Shown piece by piece: positions 1 to 7,078 of a stretch of 11,448 nucleotides of DNA. The first letter of the stretch is position 1, and the number at the start of each line of letters is the position of its first letter. The stretch lies in contig DSBP01000146.1 in NCBI GenBank assembly GCA_011049465.1, forward strand, positions 1 through 11,448. The letters are read 5' to 3'. Position numbers and translations under genes: made by a program. Below the pieces are notes generated by a model. It was not told the origin of the DNA. It ran no database searches and saw only the letters and a program-made list of their open reading frames with translations. The DNA is from a bacterium. Its GTDB lineage: Bacteria > Oederibacteriota > PGYV01 > DSBP01.

Positions 1-2051
1 ACCGACACATATACATTCCCCTGCTTGTCGTGTTCCATTCCCCCGTGATTGCCTATTGACGGAAACTTCCCCGCGTACTCATAGCACGGCGCATCCTGTG
101 TGGACGTAAACGTAGGACTGGGTGTGGCTGTCATTGTAGGCGTGGCTGTCGGTGTCAGGGTAACCGTAAACGTCGCTGTTCGCGTCGCGGTCGGTGTTGC
201 AGTAACCGTGAATGTGGGCGTGGCTGTGGGGGTTATTGTAGGCGTCACGGTGGGTGTAATGGTAGATGAAATAGTAGGTGTAACTGTTGGCGTTATTGTC
301 GGTGTCACAGTCGGTGTGACCGTAGTCGTTACTGTCTCTGTTCCCGAAGGGCTCGCCGTAGCCGAAGGCGTAGGAGAGACTGTTGGCGTGTAAGTATTTG
401 TATTCGTCGGCGTAAACGTCGCCGTTATTGTTAAGGTAACCGTCATTGTCTCCGTTGGCGTTACTGTCGGTGTGACCGTCGTCGTTACTGTCTCCGTTCC
501 CGAAGGGCTCGTCGTAGCCGAAGGCGTAGGAGAGACTGTTGGCGTCACAGTCGGTGTGACAGTCGGCGTTACTGTCTCCGTTCCCGAAGGGCTCGCCGTA
601 GCCGAAGGCGTAGGAGAGACTGTCTGCGTTACGGTTTCAGTGACCGTGGGTGTCACCGTCGGAGTTATTGTTAAGGTAGCTGTCGGAGAAAATGACGGGG
701 TGGCCGTCATTGTAAACGCGGGGCTCGGAACACCGGTCGCGGCAAACGATGCCGTAGGCGTTATTGTCGCTGAAGCCGCTGCTCCTATTGCAGCACAACA
801 GATATTCGTAAAATTACTGTTCTTTTTTTTGCATTTTTTATAACTCTTTTCACACTCTTTCTTTACGGCCCTTATCTTATAACACCAGTACCCGCCGCCG
901 GGTTTATCATAAGCAGTTACAATCTGATGATGGACGCTTCCTGATTTTACCGGGACAATAAAAACCAATGTAAACGGCTCTGTCTCCGAAAGCGCCCTGT
1001 AAACCTCGTAATAATCCGGGTTCCTGAATATCCCCTTATGCGCTGCGCGCCAGGTCAGTTTTATGTAAGAACCGTGTTCATGGCTGTCATTGTTGTCTTC
1101 ACCACCATCATTGCCTTCATCATCATCTTTATAATCCCCGGAAACCTCCTCGCAAATAAGCCCGCACGGATGCCACCTGTGTTCTTTAGGGGGGCAGTCA
1201 ATGGCCGGCTCTGTCGGCATTGCAGTAGGGCTCGCCGTCATGGCCGAAGATACCGTCTGCGTGGCTGTCGGCGTGCATGGCCCGAGGCCGGGAGGCCTTC
1301 CTGTTAACGGGTCCAATGCGCCGCCCTGTTTCGTCTCCCCCACAAGCACCCCGCCCGAATAGAGCGCGAAATGATGGTCATCGTAATAGGGGCCGTTTAT
1401 GTTCCCGTTACACGACGGCTGGCCCGGCGGCAGGCCCGTATAGTCATCATTAAAATTCGTCCAATTCTCCGCGTTCGGCGGGCAGCTTCCTCCCGCGGTT
1501 ATCATAATTTCAAACCCCTGCACCCACCCGCCCGCGGGAATGTAAGCGGAACTGCCGCCGCTCATCTTTTTCAGGCTCGCGAACCCGCCCATGCTCTGTA
1601 TGAGAACTGCCCCTTCCTGATTTGCCCTGCGTGACGGGCTCTCGGCATAATAAGAAAAGGGCGTGAACTGTGAATATTGGTTTGAGTGAATCTGAATGGG
1701 GCCGATTCTTTTCCCCGAGGAATCGTACACTTCGCCGTTCTGGCCTGTTACGACTATACAGCGCATGCGGGGCTCATAAACCCACACTTTTACGGACAGC
1801 TGAAGCGAGTCAAGCAGGACAGGAAACTCTGACCTGTTTATTATTTTAAGAAAGTAGCGCCTCTCCTGGGAGCCCTGCATGCTGCAGTTTACCCGGAGGT
1901 CAAGTTTCTTCGTGACATCCGCGCCGCAGGGTATGAATGACGAGGCGTCAAGGCGCGCAGAAACCGGCGATGAGAAAAAAACAACCGCGCTTAGCATAAA
2001 CAAAACCATATACTTAAACAGCGCGCGCTTAATCCGGCTTTTATTTTCCAT
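1..2051 (-). CDS. Large secreted multidomain protein (CBM3-like, FN3-like, Thr/Pro linker, propeller start), 3' end outside window
   Basis: The frame is open from an ATG at 2051 to the left edge (683 codons) with no stop, so the C-terminus is missing. Residues 1-32 form a signal peptide (basic start with KRALFK, hydrophobic core, cleavage after PVSA). Residues about 40-250 resemble a family 3 cellulose-binding module: they include WTNFNDDYTGLPP and FALYSGGVLVGE, which match the W..nDYs and lYvnGklv features of that fold. A short Thr/Pro linker and an acidic run (about 305-328) follow. Residues about 330-395 look like fibronectin type III (IKLTW, YYEVYRA, YWCYKIRAV). A Lys/Cys-rich patch comes next, then Thr/Pro linker from about 427 to 647. 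The visible end (GKFPSIGNHGG, GNVYVSV) resembles an NHL or similar beta-propeller blade. Likely exported and surface-attached or released, perhaps binding polysaccharide. The signal peptide supports the ATG; a TTG three codons upstream, 11 nt after GGAGG, is an alternative. Domain names come from eye, not from a search. Confidence 0.85.
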   Translation of the reverse strand, partial: MENKSRIKRALFKYMVLFMLSAVVFFSSPVSARLDASSFIPCGADVTKKLDLRVNCSMQGSQERRYFLKIINRSEFPVLLDSLQLSVKVWVYEPRMRCIVVTGQNGEVYDSSGKRIGPIQIHSNQYSQFTPFSYYAESPSRRANQEGAVLIQSMGGFASLKKMSGGSSAYIPAGGWVQGFEIMITAGGSCPPNAENWTNFNDDYTGLPPGQPSCNGNINGPYYDDHHFALYSGGVLVGETKQGGALDPLTGRPPGLGPCTPTATQTVSSAMTASPTAMPTEPAIDCPPKEHRWHPCGLICEEVSGDYKDDDEGNDGGEDNNDSHEHGSYIKLTWRAAHKGIFRNPDYYEVYRALSETEPFTLVFIVPVKSGSVHHQIVTAYDKPGGGYWCYKIRAVKKECEKSYKKCKKKNSNFTNICCAAIGAAASATITPTASFAATGVPSPAFTMTATPSFSPTATLTITPTVTPTVTETVTQTVSPTPSATASPSGTETVTPTVTPTVTPTVSPTPSATTSPSGTETVTTTVTPTVTPTETMTVTLTITATFTPTNTNTYTPTVSPTPSATASPSGTETVTTTVTPTVTPTITPTVTPTISSTITPTVTPTITPTATPTFTVTATPTATRTATFTVTLTPTATPTMTATPSPTFTSTQDAPCYEYAGKFPSIGNHGGMEHDKQGNVYVS
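108..770 (-). repeat. Thr/Pro low-complexity linker coding region
   Basis: Coding DNA for the long linker of the secreted protein. On the minus strand it reads as irregular TPT(V/I/A)TPT units, interrupted by SPTPSATASPSGTE blocks. The plus strand shows a GGYGTNAC-like near-6-bp periodicity. Such linkers are extended, are often glycosylated when secreted, and separate surface domains. Confidence 0.9.
328..623 (-). repeat. Three near-identical 56-bp repeats inside the linker
   Basis: Copies lie at 328-383, 484-539 and 568-623. Copies 1 and 3 differ at one base, copies 2 and 3 at one base, and copies 1 and 2 at two. Each encodes VSPTPSATASPSGTETV (one Ala to Thr change in the middle copy). The spacings of 156 and 84 bp are multiples of 3, so recombination between copies would keep the frame and change only the linker length. 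Confidence 0.92.
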
Positions 2052-2354
2052 CCGCCTCAAACCCAAAAATTCCTCCCGTCTTTTTCAGGCAGCCCCTGTT
2101 TCGCTACTTACGATAGATTTACCAACCGCCCATAAATTTGCTTATTCGTTTTAATTACGTTAAGTATAACCAAACGTGAGGCATTTGTCAATATATCGTT
2201 CCGTATCCCGAAACCAAAATTAAAACCCCCCCTTTCCATCATTTGACGAAAATCGCTGTTTTTATGGTTTTAGGGTTATGAATAATAGTTTCAGGTTCCA
2301 GGTTTTCCCCCAACTACAAACTACTAATTACAAATTACTGTCCTTAAACCGGGT
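2052..2354. other. Intergenic region: leader, promoter and AT-rich spacer
   Basis: From 2156 to 2052 is the leader of the secreted-protein gene. It contains a small hairpin (2104-2116) with a GTAA, GNRA-type loop, a second weak hairpin nearer the start, GGAGG at 2072-2076 and a GAGGCGG run directly before the ATG. The promoter is listed separately. From 2192 to 2354 I see no gene. There is an imperfect AT-rich repeat around 2311-2340 (ACTACAAACTACTAATTACA) and no convincing terminator for the ATPase gene that ends at 2355. Confidence 0.5.
2163..2191 (-). promoter_or_regulatory. Sigma70-type promoter for the large secreted protein
   Basis: On the minus strand TTGACA (2191-2186) is followed after exactly 17 bp by TATACT (2168-2163). 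Transcription would start near 2156 and leave a leader of about 105 nt before the ATG at 2051. Confidence 0.75.
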
Positions 2355-3578
2355 TCATAAATACGATACCGGAATAATACTGTCCTTGCCGGTTAACCGC
2401 AAAAAATTCCCGTAATTGCATATTATGCCGCCGCTTCCCCTTTTCATTTCCGTATATTTATCAAGGGCCGTAAAATACCTTATGTCCTCCACGGCAGGAT
2501 TTGAGGTTTTCTTGATTTCAACAGGGTGCAATACCCCGTCTCCTTCAATTATCAGGTCAATCTCCCTGCCATCCTTGTCCCTGTAGTAATACAGCGGCGG
2601 CTCGCTTATTCCCGCGTTGTAATAACTCTTAATTATCTCCGCGATTACAAACGTCTCGAAAAACGCGCCCGACATTGCCCCTGCCTCGAGCGCGGAGCCG
2701 CTCCCCCATTTTGTAAGGTAAGCGGCGAGCCCCGTATCAAGAAAATAGAATTTCGGAGTTTTCAAGGCGCGCTTTGTCCTGTTATTGAAGTAGGGCTGAA
2801 GCAGGTAAGCCACACCCGAAGCGCAAAGAACCGATGTCCAGCGCTCAGCCGTAGGCACGCTTACGGATACATCTCCAGCCATTGAAGCGTAATTCAGCAT
2901 CTGTCCCGTCCTTCCCGCCGCGACAGCAAGGAATTTAAGAAACTTCAGCTCATCACCGACCTGCGCCAGGTCCCTGACATCCCTCTCTATATATGTCTTT
3001 ACATAAGACGAATAAAACAGTTTCGGGTCTATGCGTCCTGCCTCACGCGCGGGCATAAGCCCGCGGTAAATGACATCAAACAACTTCCTGTATGTTGTCT
3101 TTACGGCCGCCGCAGCCGCCTCTTTGAAGTATTTTTCCACCGGCAGAAAGGGCCGCCTGTAACCTGTTTTATCCGCCTCTCTCATGGAAAGCCCCAGCAT
3201 GGTTATTATCCCAACCCTTCCGGCAAGGGACTCGCTGATATTTTTCATCATCCTGAACTGCTGCGAGCCGGTAAGGTAAAACTGCCCCTTTTTCCCGGAC
3301 TTATCCGAATGGATTTTAATGTAACGAAACAACCCCGGCGCGTATTGGATCTCATCTATAATTACAGGAGACCTGTATACTTTCAGGAAATTTCCGGGCT
3401 CTTCCACGGCATTTCGCAGCGCCACAGGGTCGTCCAGAGTCACATAATCCGCCCCTTTAAAAACCCTTTTTAAAAGCGTGGTTTTGCCCGCCTGCCTCGG
3501 TCCGGTAACCAAAACCGCAGGGAATTTCGCCGCGGCGGTTTTTACCGTCTCTTCCACCGCCCTTTTTATGTATGCCAT
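2355..3578 (-). CDS. AAA ATPase, AAA_14 plus DUF4143 type
   Basis: A 407-residue protein, the usual length for this family. Residues 26-33 are a Walker A motif (GPRQAGKT), 72-78 a Walker B motif (VIIDEIQ), and 100-108 (FYLTGSQQF) the sensor region typical of AAA_14 ATPases. The C-terminal half is DUF4143-like and ends with a PD-(D/E)XK-type signature: D341 in REIDLII, then E354 and K356 in PVEIKKT. Family members are common, often stand alone, and have no settled function; mobile or stress-linked roles have been suggested. The ATG has GGAGG at 3584-3588 with good spacing. The gene sits alone, with over 200 bp free on either side, and shares no visible operon with its neighbours. ATP binding is well supported by sequence. 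Nuclease activity is not claimed, since in many members this fold is inactive. Confidence 0.93.
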   Translation of the reverse strand: MAYIKRAVEETVKTAAAKFPAVLVTGPRQAGKTTLLKRVFKGADYVTLDDPVALRNAVEEPGNFLKVYRSPVIIDEIQYAPGLFRYIKIHSDKSGKKGQFYLTGSQQFRMMKNISESLAGRVGIITMLGLSMREADKTGYRRPFLPVEKYFKEAAAAAVKTTYRKLFDVIYRGLMPAREAGRIDPKLFYSSYVKTYIERDVRDLAQVGDELKFLKFLAVAAGRTGQMLNYASMAGDVSVSVPTAERWTSVLCASGVAYLLQPYFNNRTKRALKTPKFYFLDTGLAAYLTKWGSGSALEAGAMSGAFFETFVIAEIIKSYYNAGISEPPLYYYRDKDGREIDLIIEGDGVLHPVEIKKTSNPAVEDIRYFTALDKYTEMKRGSGGIICNYGNFLRLTGKDSIIPVSYL

Positions 3579-3607
3579 GCCCGCCTCCGACTAATTTAAT
3601 ATCCAAT

Positions 3608-3613
3608 ATTATA
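3608..3613 (-). promoter_or_regulatory. Possible -10 box for the ATPase gene
   Basis: TATAAT on the minus strand, 29 bp before the ATG at 3578. No good -35 hexamer is seen 16 to 18 bp upstream, so this is only a candidate. Confidence 0.35.
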
Positions 3614-3688
3614 ATAGCCGATAAGCCCGGGAAAGTAAAGCGGTATTTTTACGGAGGGGAAGCTTCGGGTTTCACGGCGGATTTCGTA

Positions 3689-3711
3689 GAGAAGGGGCTT
3701 GTCCCCTTCTC
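3689..3711. repeat. Perfect 9-bp inverted repeat hairpin
   Basis: GAGAAGGGG (3689-3697), a 5-nt loop, then CCCCTTCTC (3703-3711). It lies downstream of the distal COG3014-type gene. There is no T run on either strand, so it is not a standard intrinsic terminator, but it could stabilise or end the operon transcript. Confidence 0.6.
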
Positions 3712-3722
3712 CCCTTCACTTT

Positions 3723-3775
3723 GAGACGGGCACCAGCCTTCATCAAGATTTCAGCCGGCAAGCAAGGCCCGTCTC
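3723..3775. repeat. Inverted repeat element with GAGACGGGC arms
   Basis: GAGACGGGC (3723-3731) and its exact complement GCCCGTCTC (3767-3775) flank 35 bp. An inner CCTT/AAGG pair extends the symmetry. It resembles short dispersed palindromic elements found between genes in many bacteria. It starts about 35 bp after the stop of the lipoprotein operon and has no U tract. Confidence 0.6.
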
Positions 3776-3809
3776 TACTATACAGAATTGCACAGACTAC
3801 TCCGCAAAA

Positions 3810-5123
3810 TCAGTTAAACATAAAAACCGGCATTACTTCCTTCCTGCCCGGTTTTATATGCACGTTCAACGTCTTTTCCGCTGTTCCGCCGCCCGCGAGG
3901 CTCACCTTTACCTTCAGCTCGTGCTTTCCCGGGTTAAGCCTTGCCCTCAGGATATGAAACCTCGCGGGCAGAGTGCGCCAGCAGCGCGTGTCAGCCTGCT
4001 CGCTGGCTATGTTATAAACCGACATTAAGAGCCCCAGCCCCTCGTTCTTGCCGTCGCCGCTTATGGCGCGCTTTGCCTGGTGCTTGGCTATGGCGCGCGC
4101 GATTGCCTTTGCCGAAATCAGCAGTATTTTATTCTCAAGGTTCTTTACGGCAATCAAATTAAGGTCCTGCGCCAGAAACCCGCTGAAATCAACGCCTCTG
4201 CTGCTTGCCGTGACAGTTTCAACCCTGTGTCCCCTCGGGACAAACTTCGGAAACGCGACGCGCACAAGGTCAACCTGTTTTCCGTCCTTGTCTTTTATGG
4301 GCGCGTTAAAAAAATACTGGCTCTTATAAGGCGCCATGCCGTCATATACTATTATTACAGCCTCTCCTTTTTTTCCTGTATCCGCCCACTTTTCATAGGC
4401 AACCTCGCCCCACTCCTTCCTATACCGCGCCATCCTCTGCGTGTCGCGCACCGCGTCCGCCAGCCTCAAGACATCCGAGCGCACAGCCTCAGGCACGGCC
4501 ATACCGTAGAGTTTTTGATAATGTTTGTAAGCCTCATACGCCTTCCTGTAGTCAATATAGGCAGCGTCCCTCTCGCCGAGCGCCTCATATATCATCGCGG
4601 ACAGGTACCTCGCGAACGCGTCTTCCTGATAAATGTTCTTTCCCTCAAGCCTGTCGGTCAGCATGTTCAGCCTGTGGTTTATCTTCCTCGACTCGACGCG
4701 CGCGCCCTGAAAATCACCCGCGTACATAAAATTGAGCGCTTTTAATATGTGAACCATGACCTGCTCAAAATCCTCTCCGGCATAAGGCAGGTTAAGGTCA
4801 TTTGACAGGAACGCGCCCACCTCCTGCGTCACGCTCTTTGTAAAAAGGTCCTCTATCTTGTACTCCGCTTCATTAAGCATCCGCGTGGATTCGGAGTATT
4901 CCCCTGCCATCTGCAAAACCGCTCCCCTGTCAAAGTAATAGAGAAGCTCGTGGTTGCCCTTGTACTGCTTCTTTTCCTTTTCAATGACCTCGCCTGCGGC
5001 GGCAAAATCCCCTGCCGCGACAAAATTATCGACCTTTTTGTAAAAAGTAAGCGTGGCGCAGGACACCGCGAAAACCGCAAGAACCGCCGCTGCTGTAATG
5101 GCCGCTGCTTTTCTTCCCTTCAT
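3810..5123 (-). CDS. COG3014-type TPR lipoprotein, distal paralogue
   Basis: A protein of 437 residues from the ATG at 5123. I prefer this start to the GTG at 5135 (in the ORF overlapping the previous stop) because GAGGAG (5133-5128) precedes it and the product then opens with MKGRK and a hydrophobic stretch ending in AVSC (Cys22), a lipobox-like site. The mature part has helical TPR-like pairs (LLYYFDRGAVLQMAGEY, VMVHILKALNFMYAGDF, ARYLSAMIYEALGE), a conserved LSNDL...GEDFE block, and a beta-rich end with TRCWRTLPARFH. The proximal neighbour shares all of these, so the two are tandem duplicates. They match what I know of COG3014, a family of uncharacterised periplasmic lipoproteins. It is the last gene of the lpoB operon. 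No enzymatic motif is seen; a scaffold or regulatory role is inferred. Confidence 0.85.
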   Translation of the reverse strand: MKGRKAAAITAAAVLAVFAVSCATLTFYKKVDNFVAAGDFAAAGEVIEKEKKQYKGNHELLYYFDRGAVLQMAGEYSESTRMLNEAEYKIEDLFTKSVTQEVGAFLSNDLNLPYAGEDFEQVMVHILKALNFMYAGDFQGARVESRKINHRLNMLTDRLEGKNIYQEDAFARYLSAMIYEALGERDAAYIDYRKAYEAYKHYQKLYGMAVPEAVRSDVLRLADAVRDTQRMARYRKEWGEVAYEKWADTGKKGEAVIIVYDGMAPYKSQYFFNAPIKDKDGKQVDLVRVAFPKFVPRGHRVETVTASSRGVDFSGFLAQDLNLIAVKNLENKILLISAKAIARAIAKHQAKRAISGDGKNEGLGLLMSVYNIASEQADTRCWRTLPARFHILRARLNPGKHELKVKVSLAGGGTAEKTLNVHIKPGRKEVMPVFMFN

Positions 5124-5131
5124 ATCTCTCC

Positions 5132-6367
5132 TCACATCATCTTAAAGACAGGAATGACCTTTTTTTCGCCGCGTTTGAGCGAAACCTCAAACTCATACTT
5201 GTCAACAGCTCCTGTCCTTGTATTTTTAATCTCCGCCGTTATAACCCTTTTGCCCGGCGCGGCCGCGAGCCTCGCTATGTGAAACCTCGCGGGCAGTGTG
5301 CGCCAGCTCCTCGTGTCAGCCTTGTCCTCGCCGACAAAGAGATTAAGGCCCGGCACATTTTTTGCCATCTGCTTTACTATCGTGCTGCCGATTTTTTTCA
5401 TCATTATCTGCGCGTTCTTGGCCTCAAGGTTTTTTACCGCGAGCGCGCTTATGTCATGCGCCACAAAGGAGGCGGCGCTCTTTCCCGTATCGTCAGAAAG
5501 GTGCGCGCTTTGCACAACAACGCCCCGTTTTACGAATTTCGGCCATTTCCTCTCGTCTTTCTTGTAAGCGGGCAGGCCGTCATAGACCACCAGAATAACC
5601 TCTCCGGACTGCGCGATGTTCCTGTGCGGCTCCGGGTTTATCTCACCCCATTTTTTCCTCATCATTAACACGTCTCCCGTATGCCCCACAGCAGCCGCCA
5701 GCCTTAACGCGTCCTCCTTAACCCTGAGCGGCGTGTCAAGCTTATATACTGAAGCGTGCTTTTCATACGCTTCCGCGCTCTTTTTATAATCAATCCTCGC
5801 GCTCTCATTTTCGCCGAGCGCCTCATACGCCAGCGCCGATATGTACCTGGCGAGCGGGTCGTCCGTATATACCGCGTTTTTCCCCATTGTGTCCGCTATG
5901 ACATTTATCTTGTGATTTACCTTCCGCGCCTCAACGCCCGCGCCTCTAAAATTTCCCTCATACATAAAATTGAGCGCTTTCAGGACATGTACCATCACAT
6001 GCTCAAAATCCTCGCCGTCGTAATTAAGCGCAAGGTCGTTTGAAAGGAACGAGCCCGCCTCGTTTAAGACGCTCTTTGTGTAAAGCTTGTCTATAAGTTC
6101 CTCGGCAGTGTTAAAATAGGTGACGCTCTTCCCGTAATTGCCCTCCATCTGCAGAACAGCCCCCCTGTCAAACAGGTATAGCAGCTCGTTCTTGGGACCG
6201 TAAACGCCCATGGAGCCTGCTTTTTTCTCCTTTTCTATGAGGCTCTCCGCTTCCGCGTACTCGGCCGCAGCTATATGCGTGTCAAGTTTTTTATGAAAAG
6301 GAACCGCGCATCCCGAGGCCATGAAAACAACAGCAGCAAGAACGACCAATAAAAACCTTTTATGCAT
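5132..6367 (-). CDS. COG3014-type TPR lipoprotein, proximal paralogue
   Basis: A protein of 411 residues. The ATG at 6367 lies 7 nt after GGAGG (6379-6375); an in-frame TTG one codon upstream is less likely. The N-terminus MHKRFLLVVLAAVVFMASGC is a lipoprotein signal peptide with the acylated Cys at position 20. Next come TPR-like helices (LLYLFDRGAVLQMEGNY, ALNFMYEGNF, ISALAYEALGENESA), a SNDL...GEDFEHVMVH block, and a C-terminal beta-rich region with DTRSWRTLPARFH. The stop overlaps the SD region of the distal paralogue, whose ATG is only 8 nt further on, so the two are probably translationally coupled. The pair shares many blocks but differs in the middle: the distal protein has an extra segment around YKSQYFFNAP. 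Membership of COG3014 is from memory of the family. Confidence 0.87.
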   Translation of the reverse strand: MHKRFLLVVLAAVVFMASGCAVPFHKKLDTHIAAAEYAEAESLIEKEKKAGSMGVYGPKNELLYLFDRGAVLQMEGNYGKSVTYFNTAEELIDKLYTKSVLNEAGSFLSNDLALNYDGEDFEHVMVHVLKALNFMYEGNFRGAGVEARKVNHKINVIADTMGKNAVYTDDPLARYISALAYEALGENESARIDYKKSAEAYEKHASVYKLDTPLRVKEDALRLAAAVGHTGDVLMMRKKWGEINPEPHRNIAQSGEVILVVYDGLPAYKKDERKWPKFVKRGVVVQSAHLSDDTGKSAASFVAHDISALAVKNLEAKNAQIMMKKIGSTIVKQMAKNVPGLNLFVGEDKADTRSWRTLPARFHIARLAAAPGKRVITAEIKNTRTGAVDKYEFEVSLKRGEKKVIPVFKMM

Positions 6368-6389
6368 CAATGTTCCTCCCCGTTAATTC

Positions 6390-6434
6390 AAAGCGCCGGC
6401 ATCACGCCTTTCGGAATGATGCCGGCGCTTTTTT
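6390..6434 (+). terminator. Strong hairpin between lpoB and the COG3014 pair; T run faces the plus strand
   Basis: A perfect 15-bp stem, AAAGCGCCGGCATCA (6390-6404) with TGATGCCGGCGCTTT (6417-6431) and a 12-nt loop. Read on the plus strand it ends in six T (6429-6434), a textbook intrinsic terminator. On the minus strand, the direction of the genes, it is followed only by TTTGAATT, a poor U tract. In the operon it may partly attenuate or protect the lpoB mRNA, or block antisense reads. Confidence 0.7.
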
Positions 6435-6443
6435 ATTCAGCCA

Positions 6444-7046
6444 TCACAGCCCGAAACGCGACCGGGATATTACCTTTTTAATCTTGTGCTGTCCCACCCA
6501 TGCCTTCTCATTTGTCTCTGTGTTGAAGAGCTCAAGGTTTACCTGATAGTAAATTGCCTTTGTCCCCCCTGCCTGGTCAGGTATTGAGGTGAGCACGCCT
6601 TTGAGCATAAAATCAGCCGCCTTTTCCCTCTTGAACTTCTTTCTCGTGTCATCTGACGCGTATTCCTGCATGTCAGCGCGCTCTGCCCTGATCTCCTCGC
6701 GCTCTGTCGCGGACGCCACAAATATCACGTCCCCCGCGTTCGTCAGCTCGTTTTCTATCTCTTTCCTGAAGACCATGACGTCAATGTGCTCGTCGGTCCT
6801 GTTTGATATCTCGCCCACTATGATTCTCGGCTCTTTGCCTGAGTCCCTCATGTACCTCCTGAGCCACGGCCTGTTAAGCATCTCCTCAATCATCTTTTCC
6901 GCGGTTGACTGCGCGTCAGTGTCGTTCCATCTTCCCGACAAATCCGTAATCGTATGTTCGTCAACTCTTTTTACGGATGTTCCGGCGCAGGCTGCCATTA
7001 AAAAAGCCAGCGAAATCGCGACTGCCACAACCAAAAACTTTTTCAT
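6444..7046 (-). CDS. lpoB: LpoB-like penicillin-binding protein activator lipoprotein
   Basis: A protein of 200 residues, near the family's usual length. The N-terminus MKKFLVVAVAISLAFLMAAC is a lipoprotein signal peptide with Cys20. The mature part carries the LpoB/YcfM signature throughout: VKRVDEHTITDLSGRWND (25-42), then NRPWL, a GEISNRTDEHIDVMVFRKE block, GDVIFVASATEREEIR, ADFMLKGVLTSIPDQ and LFNTETNEKAWVGQHKIKK. LpoB proteins sit in the outer membrane facing the periplasm and stimulate class A penicillin-binding proteins (PBP1B in E. coli) during peptidoglycan synthesis. AGGAGG (7057-7052) is 5 nt before the ATG. The gene starts 32 nt after the stop of the small outer-membrane-type gene and precedes the two COG3014-type genes. 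Family assignment is strong. The exact partner in this organism is unknown, as no penicillin-binding protein gene is in the window. Confidence 0.92.
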   Translation of the reverse strand: MKKFLVVAVAISLAFLMAACAGTSVKRVDEHTITDLSGRWNDTDAQSTAEKMIEEMLNRPWLRRYMRDSGKEPRIIVGEISNRTDEHIDVMVFRKEIENELTNAGDVIFVASATEREEIRAERADMQEYASDDTRKKFKREKAADFMLKGVLTSIPDQAGGTKAIYYQVNLELFNTETNEKAWVGQHKIKKVISRSRFGL

Positions 7047-7078
7047 CTTCTCCTCCTTTTTAAATTATCTGTTTTTTT

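Noticed and set aside
301..630. Regularly repeated DNA as a CRISPR array
   Set aside because: Copies are unevenly spaced, the spacers are themselves Thr/Pro-coding DNA, there are no cas genes, and the repeats are in frame within an ORF.
100..843. Plus-strand ORFs encoding Val/Gly-rich repeat proteins (GVTVGVTVGV type)
   Set aside because: They are the complement of the Thr/Pro linker of the minus-strand secreted protein, which has a signal peptide, recognisable domains and a promoter; the plus frames break up and have none of these.
3699..5282. Several plus-strand ORFs opposite the COG3014 pair, up to 221 codons
   Set aside because: They have no SD, signal peptide or family features and mirror the codon structure of the minus-strand lipoproteins.
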